Below, piece by piece: positions 5,731-14,457 of a stretch of DNA of 34,519 bases. Below the pieces are notes generated by a model. The model was given only the letters and a program-made list of their open reading frames with translations. It made no database searches and was not told the origin of the DNA. The stretch is taken from contig CAWUUH010000043.1 in assembly GCA_963925735.1 (NCBI GenBank), positions 1-34,519 on the forward strand, in the 5' to 3' direction. The position numbers and the translations under genes were made by a program. The DNA is from UBA4582 sp013204195 (GTDB lineage: Bacteria > Pseudomonadota > Gammaproteobacteria > Pseudomonadales > Azotimanducaceae). Numbering within the stretch: position 1 is the stretch's first letter; each line of letters starts with the position of its first letter.

Positions 5731-8700
5731 TTAACGAATCTGATCTTGTGCACGATTCTGCCACCAAAACGGCGTTAGCTTTTGGTTGCCGGTGACGACT
5801 TCCTGCAACGTCGATGCTGCAAACACTCGGCCATTTAGCACCACCTTGCTGATCTTGTCGGTGTGGCGAATATCCGCTAACGGATCGCCATCCAAGATCA
5901 CCATATCAGCCAGCTTGCCCACTTCCAGGGAGCCCAAGTCTTGGCTCATACCAATATAGGTCGCCGGATTAATGGTGGCCGCCGATAGCGCCTGCATCGG
6001 CGACATGCCACCTCGAACAAAGCTCCACATCTCCCAATGGGTTGACAAGCCTTCACGCTGACCATGGCCCCCGGTGCTTACGAGCACGCCCGCCTCCATC
6101 AATACTTTCGCCGAGGCTGCTGAGTCGTCATCCTTATAATCAGTCTCTGGCGCCATGGGCCGTCGGACTGAACGAGGTTGTAACACGCTTGGCGGCACGA
6201 AGTTCGACAATAATGGATGCTTCCAGACCTCGGTTTCCTGATAAAAATAGTCTTCCGAAGTCAGACCATTGTAGGTCACCACCAGCGTCGGCGTGTAGGC
6301 TGATTTAGATTGACGCCAGAATTGGGTCACGTCGTCATACATCACTAACGTCGGCACATTGTGCTCAACACCCGTGGTACCATCAGCAATCAAATTCATA
6401 TCCATATGAAACAATGAACCCCCTTCCGCCACCGTCATCAGACCTTCCTGGCGCGCAGCTTCAATAACTTGCTGGCGCTGATCTCGACGAGGCTGATTAT
6501 AATTCTTAATACTGATCGCACCTTGCGCTTTGAGTCGTCGAATATGGCTTAGGGCATCATCGAGAGAGTCAATCGGCGCCCAACTCGTGCTCTTGGCACC
6601 ATAAACAATTTCGCCGGTAGAGAAGATTCGTGGCGACAATATCAACCCTGCACGGGCATACTCACTGGCGGCGAACACCTGAGTCGCGCGACTGGAAGGA
6701 TTGTGCAAGGTGGTCACACCGAGGGCCAGGTGTGCCAGCGAATCCCAATTTTGTTGTGGAATAATTTGTCCAGACCCGTAAGCGCCGTGAGCATGAACAT
6801 CAATCAGCCCAGGCACAATGAACTGACCTGTAGCGTCTAAACGCTGAGCATTGGCCGGTACAACCACGTCACTCTGCGGTCCGATCGACACAATGCGATT
6901 GTCCTGCACAAGAATAGTGGCCTGCTCAATCACTTGTCGTTGAGCATCCATGGTGATCACCGTCGCGCCAGTAATCGCCAGCAGACCAGCTGGGCGCGCC
7001 GCATCAACCACCTGAGATAAATTTACGCTACTTAGTTTTGGCCCATCATCCTCGGCTGCACCCATGGCCGCGACCACGTTCACTGACTTCATCTCAGCAC
7101 CAACAGACCAACTCAGGGTTTCACTGTCTTCAGACCAATGCAAATAGGTACCGCCGACGAGGCTTAACTGTTGAGTTGGCAGCCCGCCAGTCTCGCGACC
7201 GACAGTCAGCGACTTACCGGTTTTCGCCAGCATGGTGACGTAGACATGGTGGTTTTCAAGAAACGCCAGGTATCGATCATTCGGCGAGGGCAACAGCCTT
7301 GTGGCAAACTCACTTTCAGCGACAACGCGAACATCGAGACCATCGCGAGTCATGGATAACAATTGAGTGCTGGCCGATGAACTGCCTCGACCGACGCCAG
7401 ATTGTCGATCCTGCACAGTCACTCGGCCATCCGCCGTCAATCTCGGCAGAGATCCTTGGTCACCAACAAATTGTGCATCGCGGGTTTTGATATCCATGAG
7501 GTAGATGCCGGGTTTTTGGCCCCAGTCTGGCGATAGAAAAGATCCCCCTTTGAGTTTTCGGTAAGCCAGGGTCTGGCCATCAACGGATATTGAGAGCTCG
7601 GTGTACTGACCGGTTTGTCGATTCAGTTGTTCCGACTTACCGCCTTGTTGCTTGACCCTGCGAATGGAAGCCAAGGTCTGGTCGTTCCAGCGAATAAAAT
7701 AGATATAGCGACTGTCGGGTGACCAGACCGGTGAGAAATCGAAGCCATCAGCTTGCTCTCGAGTGACGACCCGCGGGGCGGCGTCTCCTGTCTTGATCAA
7801 GAGCCGCCCGAGAGACTCGAAGACGATAGACTGACCGTCTGGCGACGGCTGAGCAAAACGCACCATTCGAGTATCGAATTGATCAGGGGCGACATCAACG
7901 TCGAACCGCGGTGGCGGATAGATATCTCGAGTATCACTGACTTGAAATGGAATGTTCACCGGCGCACTGCCCTGAAGGCCAACTCGCCAGATTTTGCCGC
8001 CGGCCCAGTAGATGATCTGCTGGCTATCGGGTGTCCAGGCCATTGTCGGGTACAAACCCTGCACCGCCCAGGTTTCCTGCATGTCCTGGTCTAGGGTAGC
8101 AACGAGCATCGTTTCTGTACCTGACACCAAATCCAACAGGAACAGGCGAGAGATCGCCCGCACGCGTTTAACATAGGCAAGATAACGTCCATCCGGTGAC
8201 GGCGTTGGTCGAACCGCCCCACCGGGCCCCCCCACCACAGTCTTGACCTCGCTGGTACTCAGATCCACCTGGCGAATCTGGAACACCTCGTTATTGGTAT
8301 CTTGATGATAAATAAAGGTATTACCCGGTGTACTGTCGCGGGTGAAGTACAGCGACTGGCCATCAGGCGCGAAGGTTGGCTCACCCAGTTCTTTCTGCAA
8401 AGCTGGATCGACTCGCTCGATGATCGGCACACCTTTATCGTCTTGGTTGCCGCCGGCATCAAACAACCAAATCTCGCCCGTGCCTAAGGAACGCGACGTG
8501 GTGAAGTGCTTACGGGCGGCAATGTACTGACCCTCGGGGTGCCATGTGGGGCTATTCATCAGGCGGAATTTTTCATACGTGATTTGCCGAGCCTGCTTTG
8601 AAGCCAGGTCCAACACCCAGATGTTGTCGCCCCCCTCGATATCGGAAGTGAACGCGATCGACCCACCGTCGGGGCTGTAGCGGGGTTGAATCTCCCAGGC

Positions 8701-9000
8701 CAGACCAGAACGTAACGGCTCTGCCAACCCGCCCGCAAAGGGTATGCGGTAAATATCACCCAACAGGTCAAACACGATCTGTTTGCCATCGGGAGAGATA
8801 TCCAGGCTCATCCAGGTGCCTTCGCTCACCTTCAGACTCGCCTGACTGGCTGAAACGGTGTAATCGGGATGGCTAATATCCCAGCGGGCGGCTTCGACTT
8901 TAAGGTTTTGCTCGGGTTCAGCTTCTGTAATCTGAGCTTCGGTGGCGGGGGCAAATAACAGCATGACAATGGATAGCAGGAGGGTACTTAGCACAGACAT
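5731..9000 (-). CDS. Periplasmic amidohydrolase fused to a TolB-like beta-propeller
   Basis: 1089 residues. A Sec signal peptide ends near residue 22 ('LLFAPATEAQ'). Residues about 55-660 hold many WD40-like/PD40 blades with the TolB signature ('SPDGKQIVFD', 'SPDGGSIAFTSD', 'SPDGRYLAYVK', 'SPDSRYIYFIRW'). Residues about 670-1085 form an amidohydrolase-superfamily domain: 'GLIDVHAHG' gives metal ligands His736 and His738, Lys832 in 'ISIKNYN' is the likely carbamylated bridging lysine, His880 lies in 'VEHN', His979 in 'GGHG', and the domain closes with the usual 'GKLADMVILDGDPL'. The closest families are imidazolonepropionase-like and prolidase-like hydrolases, with an unknown amide or peptide substrate. 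The propeller probably gates or recruits the substrate. AAAGGAA precedes the ATG. It is apparently monocistronic. Confidence 0.9.
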   Translation of the reverse strand: MSVLSTLLLSIVMLLFAPATEAQITEAEPEQNLKVEAARWDISHPDYTVSASQASLKVSEGTWMSLDISPDGKQIVFDLLGDIYRIPFAGGLAEPLRSGLAWEIQPRYSPDGGSIAFTSDIEGGDNIWVLDLASKQARQITYEKFRLMNSPTWHPEGQYIAARKHFTTSRSLGTGEIWLFDAGGNQDDKGVPIIERVDPALQKELGEPTFAPDGQSLYFTRDSTPGNTFIYHQDTNNEVFQIRQVDLSTSEVKTVVGGPGGAVRPTPSPDGRYLAYVKRVRAISRLFLLDLVSGTETMLVATLDQDMQETWAVQGLYPTMAWTPDSQQIIYWAGGKIWRVGLQGSAPVNIPFQVSDTRDIYPPPRFDVDVAPDQFDTRMVRFAQPSPDGQSIVFESLGRLLIKTGDAAPRVVTREQADGFDFSPVWSPDSRYIYFIRWNDQTLASIRRVKQQGGKSEQLNRQTGQYTELSISVDGQTLAYRKLKGGSFLSPDWGQKPGIYLMDIKTRDAQFVGDQGSLPRLTADGRVTVQDRQSGVGRGSSSASTQLLSMTRDGLDVRVVAESEFATRLLPSPNDRYLAFLENHHVYVTMLAKTGKSLTVGRETGGLPTQQLSLVGGTYLHWSEDSETLSWSVGAEMKSVNVVAAMGAAEDDGPKLSSVNLSQVVDAARPAGLLAITGATVITMDAQRQVIEQATILVQDNRIVSIGPQSDVVVPANAQRLDATGQFIVPGLIDVHAHGAYGSGQIIPQQNWDSLAHLALGVTTLHNPSSRATQVFAASEYARAGLILSPRIFSTGEIVYGAKSTSWAPIDSLDDALSHIRRLKAQGAISIKNYNQPRRDQRQQVIEAARQEGLMTVAEGGSLFHMDMNLIADGTTGVEHNVPTLVMYDDVTQFWRQSKSAYTPTLVVTYNGLTSEDYFYQETEVWKHPLLSNFVPPSVLQPRSVRRPMAPETDYKDDDSAASAKVLMEAGVLVSTGGHGQREGLSTHWEMWSFVRGGMSPMQALSAATINPATYIGMSQDLGSLEVGKLADMVILDGDPLADIRHTDKISKVVLNGRVFAASTLQEVVTGNQKLTPFWWQNRAQDQIR

Positions 9001-9154
9001 CTCGAATTTCCTTTGTTACGCGAGATCCGCCCTAAGAACAGCCCAACAGCAGGCGCCATTGTCAGGGCATCACCATGAAGGGTCATGGTCGCAGCCGCGA
9101 GGATATCCTAGCGACTACAGAAATGCAGTCGCTTTCGTGTCAAGTTTGCCACGA

Positions 9155-9682
9155 TCAACCCATCGGCTGATCCGGCTTTGAATCCTTCGTGCTCGCCTTC
9201 GCACTTGCTTTCGTACTAGCGGGTTCTACCTGATCGCTCTGACTTCGATTAGCGCCGGTCTCGACGTCTGGTACCACCGCGGCAGCAGCGCTTGGCTCAC
9301 TATTTGACTCGACATTCGCTTCGCCATCGACTTCAGGCTCTACTTCAGGGCCGACTTCAGGGCCGACTTCGACATTGTCAAATAAATCCAGGCTTTCAAG
9401 GTCCTCGGGGCCGTTCGGCCAGACGGCAAAAGGAAACGGTTTGGCCTCCGAGTTAAAAGTCAAAAATTGCAGTATCTGATAGATATAAACACTCAGGTCG
9501 CTGCTGAAATCCAATAGTCGATCGTTGGTGTCGCGACTGAAGAGCACATGAATGAACTGGAATACGACAATCAGTCCCAGCACGAACTCCGTCACCGAAT
9601 AGATCACGGCAAACAGCAACATATACAAACCCCGCACCCAGGTGTCCGTAGCAGTCAATGATGATTTCATCTCGTTATCCAT
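9155..9682 (-). CDS. DUF4389 family membrane protein
   Basis: 175 residues from the ATG at 9682. This start is preferred over a longer frame from 9772 because GGAG lies just upstream and family members begin about 15-20 residues before the first span. The DUF4389 core covers about residues 15-92: 'VRGLYMLLFAVIYSVTEFVL' and 'LIVVFQFIHVLFSRDTNDRL' give two membrane spans, and 'YIYQILQFLTFNSEAKPFPF' is the hallmark end. The rest is a low-complexity acidic tail with 'EVGPEV' repeats and then Ser/Thr/Lys/Ala-rich sequence, longer than in most members and probably disordered. The family's role is not established. The gene stands between larger minus-strand genes with more than 100 bases on each side. 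Confidence 0.85.
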   Translation of the reverse strand: MDNEMKSSLTATDTWVRGLYMLLFAVIYSVTEFVLGLIVVFQFIHVLFSRDTNDRLLDFSSDLSVYIYQILQFLTFNSEAKPFPFAVWPNGPEDLESLDLFDNVEVGPEVGPEVEPEVDGEANVESNSEPSAAAAVVPDVETGANRSQSDQVEPASTKASAKASTKDSKPDQPMG

Positions 9683-9904
9683 AACATCTCCGTCGTTCAC
9701 AATTAATAGAAAGTCATTCCGTTCGTAAGCTAGGCTTATTGACTTATACTGTTTACCTCTGCATAACGCCATGCAAGGATCACACCAAAACTATAAGTCC
9801 CTGAATTCAATGTAGATAGTCCATCTCTCGGTCAGCCGACATGGCTAAATTGTGCGTTACCTGACCTAAGATCGGGCATTTTGACTCATCTTCAAGTACC
9901 CCGC

Positions 9905-12268
9905 TCACTCAGACCCAGAGCCTACCGCGTTTGGGCTTGCCGCAAACGACTGCTCAAGCGCGTACTGACCACGACTCAAATAGATTCGGGTCTGCAAGCC
10001 CGCCATCATGGCCTGAAACTCAGGCTGCGCTGCCATATCCCGCAAAATTGGCTCAATAGGCGGCTGCCAAAATGCCACCCAGCCTTCATCAATACCACGT
10101 TGCAGGCTCATCAGGGCCATCTGTTGCTGGCCTGCCAACTGGTTCGCCAGCGCTTGGCGGTACCAGACACTGGGGTCAGCACGCGCAGCCCCTGACACAA
10201 CCGCATCTAGCTCGACCTTGGCGGCTTTGAGTAGGGCCGCGCCAGCCTGCACTTGACCCAATTGTTGATAGGCGTAAACGGCACCCAGCATCGCGAACTG
10301 TTCGAGATCGCCACCTCGCCTTTTTTTGTCCTCAAGGGCCTGCGCCTGCTGCCAATAATCAATCGCCGCCTGCGGCTCACCGATCAAATACGACGCATAA
10401 GACGCGATCAGGCAATGCTCATGGGCTGACTGATCCGGCTCCGCCAGCCCGCTCGACTGAGCCAGCCGCTGCAGCACCGTCTGCACCTTGCCAAAATCTT
10501 CTTGCATGGCATAACGCTGCACCTCCAGCCAGTCAAAACGCAGCGCATGTTCAGGCCCAGCGGTTGCTTTGGCGACACTAATCCATTCATCGGCTTGCAA
10601 ATAGTTACCTAGCGACATCTGCATCTCAGCGAGGTCAAAGGCAACGTCACCGCTCCCAGACAACGTATAGGCTTTTTCATATTGTCGAATCGCATCACTG
10701 ATTCGGCCACGGGCCTGACTAACCCGCGCCGACAATCGATAGGCCAATGCAAAGTTAGGATTGGCGTCGATAATACTGCCAAAGACTTGCATCGCTTCGG
10801 CGTCACGACCGCGATCAATATAGAGGCTCGCGACGTTATAACCGGCAACGGGCGACCGGGGATCCAGCTTGAAGGCCATCTCAAACTCGGCAAGTTTGGC
10901 ATCAGGATCATCGATCAGCGGCGCATACCACATATGTGCCATCGCGTAGTTCGGGCTGTATTCGATGGCCTTGAGTAATGCCTGCTTGGCAGCTTCGTCT
11001 TCGTGGTTGCGCACCCTGTGGATCAAGCCTTGACTGGCCCAGGCCATGCCTGACTGCGGGTTCAATTTCAACACCCTGTCGACCGCCGCCTGCGCGTCAG
11101 CCAACAATCCGTTCCGATACACATCATTCATAGCATTGTTGGAGACGGAACCAAAACGATAGGACACTTGCAGCGTGTTGGCGTCTGCCAGACCGACCCA
11201 CGCCGCCACATAGTCGGGGTCCAGATCAACTGCCCGTTGAAAAAATCGCGCGGCGTCCTGCAGGCTCACTTCACTGCGGCGGGCCAACTCAGTCTGACCC
11301 ATACTATACAAAATGATGGCTTCGGGGCTGGCAGAAGCTCGGGATAACAGATCTATCGGTTTCGCACCCAGCAGCTTGATTTTCAACTCACCAACAACCG
11401 CTGCGGCAATATCATCCTGGATCTTGAAAACATCGGTGAATTGGCGATCATAAGTATTCGACCACAGGTGCGCGCCATCACGGGTGTTGATTAATTGCGC
11501 CGTCACACGAATAGTATCGTCGATATCATTACGCCGCACACTGCCTTCAAGAATGAAGTCGACGCCCAACTCAGCACCGATCTGCTGTACGGTTTTCCGC
11601 ACACCGCGATAGGCAAAAGATGACGTGCGAGCTGCCACTTGCAGTCCGTGAACCCCGGCGAGCACATTAAGCAACTCTTCCGAAAGTCCATCAGCGAAGA
11701 ACCGGTCACGGTTGTCATCGGTAAAAGACTCAAAGGGCAAGACCGCGATCCTATTGACCACTGCTAGCTGACCAGTCGCCTTAACAACTTCCTTCACGAC
11801 CTCGACAGTGGGTTCCTGCGCCTGGGCATCGACGGCTGGTGCCCCAATGAATTCCTGGAGACTGAACTGGGCATAAAACAAACCACCAACGACGACTAGC
11901 ATCGCGACAATGATTACCAGCTCTGATTGGTTGCCAATCAACGCCGCCGCTTCAGGCGGAACGGTACCAGAACCCGCGAGAGATGCACTCGCTGTCACGC
12001 CCTGATCGCGGACCACGCCTCGCTGATTCAGATCGAACAACCAGGCGCCAAGCAGCACCAACGGCAAGCCGGCAGCGAAGGCCATGACCAGATAGCGCAT
12101 AGTGCTGTCAGGCAAGGAGAGGGTGGGCGACAGAATGTCGACAATCTGAATGATCGGCCACAGTATGACAACATACAGGGTCGCGGTGCGGATCACCCGC
12201 CGCCGTTTGAGCTCTTTAAACAGGTTGGCTAGCCAGCCTGCTTCCTGCCTGGAATGAGATTCGGTCAC
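9905..12268 (-). CDS. Membrane-anchored FlgO/TolB-like and TPR repeat protein
   Basis: 787 residues starting with GTG; a GGAGG lies at the end of the upstream gene. The N-terminus has the conserved 'FKELKRRRVIRTATLYVV' element found before cyclases and TPR proteins of this kind. Spans follow at about 26-48, 57-81 and 116-138. Residues about 170-300 form a FlgO/TolB-N-like domain ('IAVLPFESFTDDNRDRFFAD', 'GLSEELLNVLAGV', 'LEGSVRR', 'AQLINTRDGAHLWS', 'FKIQDDIA'). From about 320 to 730 there are tandem TPRs ('AARFFQRAVDLDPDYVAAWV', 'AVDRVLKLNPQSGMAW'). It is likely a scaffold or sensor at the inner membrane with the TPR part extracytoplasmic. No cyclase or winged-helix domain is present, unlike many relatives. 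It follows the DUF4097 gene by 9 bases, so the two are probably co-transcribed. Confidence 0.85.
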   Translation of the reverse strand: MTESHSRQEAGWLANLFKELKRRRVIRTATLYVVILWPIIQIVDILSPTLSLPDSTMRYLVMAFAAGLPLVLLGAWLFDLNQRGVVRDQGVTASASLAGSGTVPPEAAALIGNQSELVIIVAMLVVVGGLFYAQFSLQEFIGAPAVDAQAQEPTVEVVKEVVKATGQLAVVNRIAVLPFESFTDDNRDRFFADGLSEELLNVLAGVHGLQVAARTSSFAYRGVRKTVQQIGAELGVDFILEGSVRRNDIDDTIRVTAQLINTRDGAHLWSNTYDRQFTDVFKIQDDIAAAVVGELKIKLLGAKPIDLLSRASASPEAIILYSMGQTELARRSEVSLQDAARFFQRAVDLDPDYVAAWVGLADANTLQVSYRFGSVSNNAMNDVYRNGLLADAQAAVDRVLKLNPQSGMAWASQGLIHRVRNHEDEAAKQALLKAIEYSPNYAMAHMWYAPLIDDPDAKLAEFEMAFKLDPRSPVAGYNVASLYIDRGRDAEAMQVFGSIIDANPNFALAYRLSARVSQARGRISDAIRQYEKAYTLSGSGDVAFDLAEMQMSLGNYLQADEWISVAKATAGPEHALRFDWLEVQRYAMQEDFGKVQTVLQRLAQSSGLAEPDQSAHEHCLIASYASYLIGEPQAAIDYWQQAQALEDKKRRGGDLEQFAMLGAVYAYQQLGQVQAGAALLKAAKVELDAVVSGAARADPSVWYRQALANQLAGQQQMALMSLQRGIDEGWVAFWQPPIEPILRDMAAQPEFQAMMAGLQTRIYLSRGQYALEQSFAASPNAVGSGSE

Positions 12269-12277
12269 AACGGGTTA

Positions 12278-13168
12278 TCAGCCCTCCTCTAGCGTAATAT
12301 CCGCGGAGACAGTACGAACCGACACTCGACCCTTGCCATCGCCAAATACTGCATTAAGGCGCTGGCGCGCGGGGAAATGGGTTTGGGCCTCAAGTTTACT
12401 CAGTCTATTTTCAATAGCACCACTCATACCACCATCCAGATCAACGGTGGCATTGAGCCCCGATTGCAGGCCGAGACGGATATCCCCGCTGACTGATGAC
12501 AGGTCTATCTGACCTGCCGGATTGAGCTCCCCCACGACTTCCATTCTGCCACTGACGCTGCGCGCCGCCAGATGGTCAATCGCGGCCATCTCAATCACCA
12601 AGTCACCAGAAACCGTATCAAGTCGCACTTCAGTGGCTGTGACAGACAACGCCAGATCACCGCTGATGGTGGACGCCAGCACTGATCCAGCCACATCCTC
12701 AATGATAATGTCGCCACTGACGTTGTTCATTATCAGTTGGCCTTCGATTTTTCGCGCCCGCAGATCACCACTGATGGACTGCAACTGAACCCCACCCCGT
12801 ACACTCTCGATTTTAACCTCTGAGGAAACACCGACAAATTTGACTCGACTGCTATGGGGCACCTGGATGGTCAAGTCGGAACCATTACCCCAGTTCAGAT
12901 CCTGACGGGGCATCTTGACATCAATAACGATCAAACCCTCATCGGCACCGAAGACGAGTGCCTCGGCGAGATCGTCAAGCTCACCCTTGATGCTGACCTG
13001 CGCCTGATCCCAACCGATAATAGCCACTGCGCCGCGAGTGTTATTGATACTGATCACCGCTGTCGCGGGGACCGCCAGTGATGTGTCTATGGCGTCGCCA
13101 GCACTCGCGTTAGAAGCCCAACCTGAGTTCAGTAGCAGGATCAACAAAAGACGTTTCTCAAGTTGCAT
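12278..13168 (-). CDS. DUF4097 family beta-repeat protein, secreted
   Basis: 296 residues with a signal peptide ('LLLILLLNSGWASNASAG', cleavage about residue 23). From about residue 110 the protein is built of roughly 20-residue beta repeats marked by 'SGD': 'SISGDLRARK', 'NVSGDIIIED', 'TISGDLALSV', 'TVSGDLVIEM', 'SVSGRMEVVG', 'SVSGDIRLGL'. This is the DUF4097 (putative adhesin) pattern, expected to fold as a beta-helix-like stack, presumably in the periplasm or at the cell surface. The family often travels with ECF sigma/anti-sigma pairs, but none is next to it here. It is the first gene of a two-gene unit with the FlgO/TPR protein. The ribosome site is GAGGG. Confidence 0.85.
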   Translation of the reverse strand: MQLEKRLLLILLLNSGWASNASAGDAIDTSLAVPATAVISINNTRGAVAIIGWDQAQVSIKGELDDLAEALVFGADEGLIVIDVKMPRQDLNWGNGSDLTIQVPHSSRVKFVGVSSEVKIESVRGGVQLQSISGDLRARKIEGQLIMNNVSGDIIIEDVAGSVLASTISGDLALSVTATEVRLDTVSGDLVIEMAAIDHLAARSVSGRMEVVGELNPAGQIDLSSVSGDIRLGLQSGLNATVDLDGGMSGAIENRLSKLEAQTHFPARQRLNAVFGDGKGRVSVRTVSADITLEEG

Positions 13169-13417
13169 CAGCCCCCCCTCTTGTCACAACATTTAAGGGT
13201 TCAAGTCTACCGCTAACCTAAGTGTTTTCAGGTGCGCCGAGTCAATCATTCAATGGGTTCTGGACCGCATTTTAACTCCCCTACCGCTCGAACTAGGGAT
13301 TCGACCGTTCGGCCTTAGCTCAACCCGAATCGATCAAATTAGGACCAGCGAGGTGTTAGATTAGCACCCTGAAGTCGATGACAAAAAAGCGGTGTTGCAT
13401 AAGTCATCGAGCTGGTT

Positions 13418-13423
13418 AGGAGG
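13418..13423 (+). promoter_or_regulatory. Strong ribosome binding site of the minor pilin operon
   Basis: AGGAGG five bases before the ATG at 13429, the best Shine-Dalgarno in the window. The 260 bases between the divergent DUF4097 gene and this site must hold promoters for both. I could not identify a convincing -35/-10 or sigma-54 pair there. Confidence 0.7.
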
Positions 13424-13428
13424 TAACA

Positions 13429-13929
13429 ATGCGCTTGTCGATGTATGGCATGACGTTAATAGAATTGGTACTCGTCGTCGCCTTGATTGGCATTGGCATC
13501 CTTGTGGCTGCCCCCAGCTTCAACTCAATACTCAGCAAAAACCAAACGACAACCCAAATCAATGAACTGGTCACCGCGATCAACCTTGCACGTAGCGAGG
13601 CATCCAAGGTCAGTGGGGTTGTCAGCCTACAAGCAGCCAACGCCATCGACAACGCCATCAATAACGACAACGAATTCGGTAACGGCTGGTGCGTCGTCGT
13701 CGGTAACCCAGGCGATTGTACCGGCGATGTCATTCGTTCGTTCCCTGCGCCGCTCGGCGTCGATACCATCAACTCAGAAAACGATTCACTGCAATTCAAC
13801 GCCTTCGGCGCCTTGAATGACAACTCGACTCGAACATTTATATTTTGCTCCCCAGGTAAAGACCGCCTGATCACCATTACCCCTGTCGGTCGATCTAAAA
13901 TCGACAACGTCGCGCCAGGCGATTGTTAA
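13429..13929 (+). CDS. fimT: Minor pseudopilin, FimT/FimU (GspH) family
   Basis: 166 residues. A short leader ends at Gly8, with the prepilin peptidase site 'MYG/MTLIEL' and Glu at mature position 5. The hydrophobic alpha-helix about 9-30 ('LIELVLVVALIGIGILVAAP') is the inner-membrane anchor and assembly spine. The C-terminal part has the GspH beta-sheet pattern ('LQFNAFGALNDN', 'FIFCSPGKDRLITITPVGR'). Three further Cys in 'WCVVVGNPGDC' and 'PGDC' could make disulfides. In type IV pilus systems this protein is part of the tip-associated minor pilin complex that primes assembly with PilV, PilW, PilX and PilY1. It is the first gene of the operon, with 36 bases before pilV. Confidence 0.88.
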   Translation: MRLSMYGMTLIELVLVVALIGIGILVAAPSFNSILSKNQTTTQINELVTAINLARSEASKVSGVVSLQAANAIDNAINNDNEFGNGWCVVVGNPGDCTGDVIRSFPAPLGVDTINSENDSLQFNAFGALNDNSTRTFIFCSPGKDRLITITPVGRSKIDNVAPGDC

Positions 13930-13965
13930 ACCATTGTAGATTTTTTAATTATTGGAAGTAGCGTA

Positions 13966-14457
13966 GTGAGACAATCGATACAAGCATTTACTCTAATTGA
14001 GGTATTAATCTCCGTCCTCATCTTGTCAGTTGGTCTGCTTGGCGCCAGCGGCTTACAACTCCGCGGATTAGATGCGAATCGCAACGCATTTTTTCGTACT
14101 GAGGCGACGCAGCTAGCGAACGACATCGCCAACAGCATTCAAGTTAACAAGACCACCAGCTATAGCGACATAGCACTCACCACCACGCCGACTGTTGTCA
14201 TCGACTGTACCGCCAACAATTGCTCGCCAACGCAAATGGCTGCTTACGATACGGCACAGTGGTTATGTTCCATCAACTCCATTAATGCCACCGACGATTC
14301 AACTTATACTGCGTGCTCGAACCTGAACATCGTCGGTGTTTTGCCGAATGGCAAAGCGTCGATGGTGAAAAACGGCAACGAATATGCGATTACCGTGCAA
14401 TGGTCTGACATCAGCACCAGCACAGCTTCATCTGTTAACCTCGTGGTGGTGCAGTGA
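13966..14457 (+). CDS. pilV: Type IV pilus minor pilin PilV
   Basis: 163 residues with a GTG start, preceded by GGAAG. The prepilin site reads 'SIQA/FTLIEV': Ala rather than Gly at -1, but the conserved Phe+1 and Glu+5 are present. The N-helix 'LISVLILSVGLLGASGLQLR' is characteristic of PilV, where '.SVGLLG..glQ' is the family hallmark. The C-terminal domain has cysteine pairs ('IDCTANNCSP', 'QWLCSI', 'YTACSN') and ends in a strand 'YAITVQWSD' typical of this family. The stop overlaps the GTG start of pilW (GTGA), so the two are translationally coupled. The role is a minor pilin of the tip/priming complex at the inner membrane. Confidence 0.9.
   Translation: MRQSIQAFTLIEVLISVLILSVGLLGASGLQLRGLDANRNAFFRTEATQLANDIANSIQVNKTTSYSDIALTTTPTVVIDCTANNCSPTQMAAYDTAQWLCSINSINATDDSTYTACSNLNIVGVLPNGKASMVKNGNEYAITVQWSDISTSTASSVNLVVVQ

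Noticed and set aside
13169..13428. Sigma-54 or sigma-70 promoter for the pilus operon
   Set aside because: No GG-N10-GC element in proper context and no acceptable -35/-10 pair with 16-18 base spacing was found.
13416..13907. 163-residue minus-strand frame opposite fimT
   Set aside because: Shadow of the well supported pilin gene, with no ribosome site.
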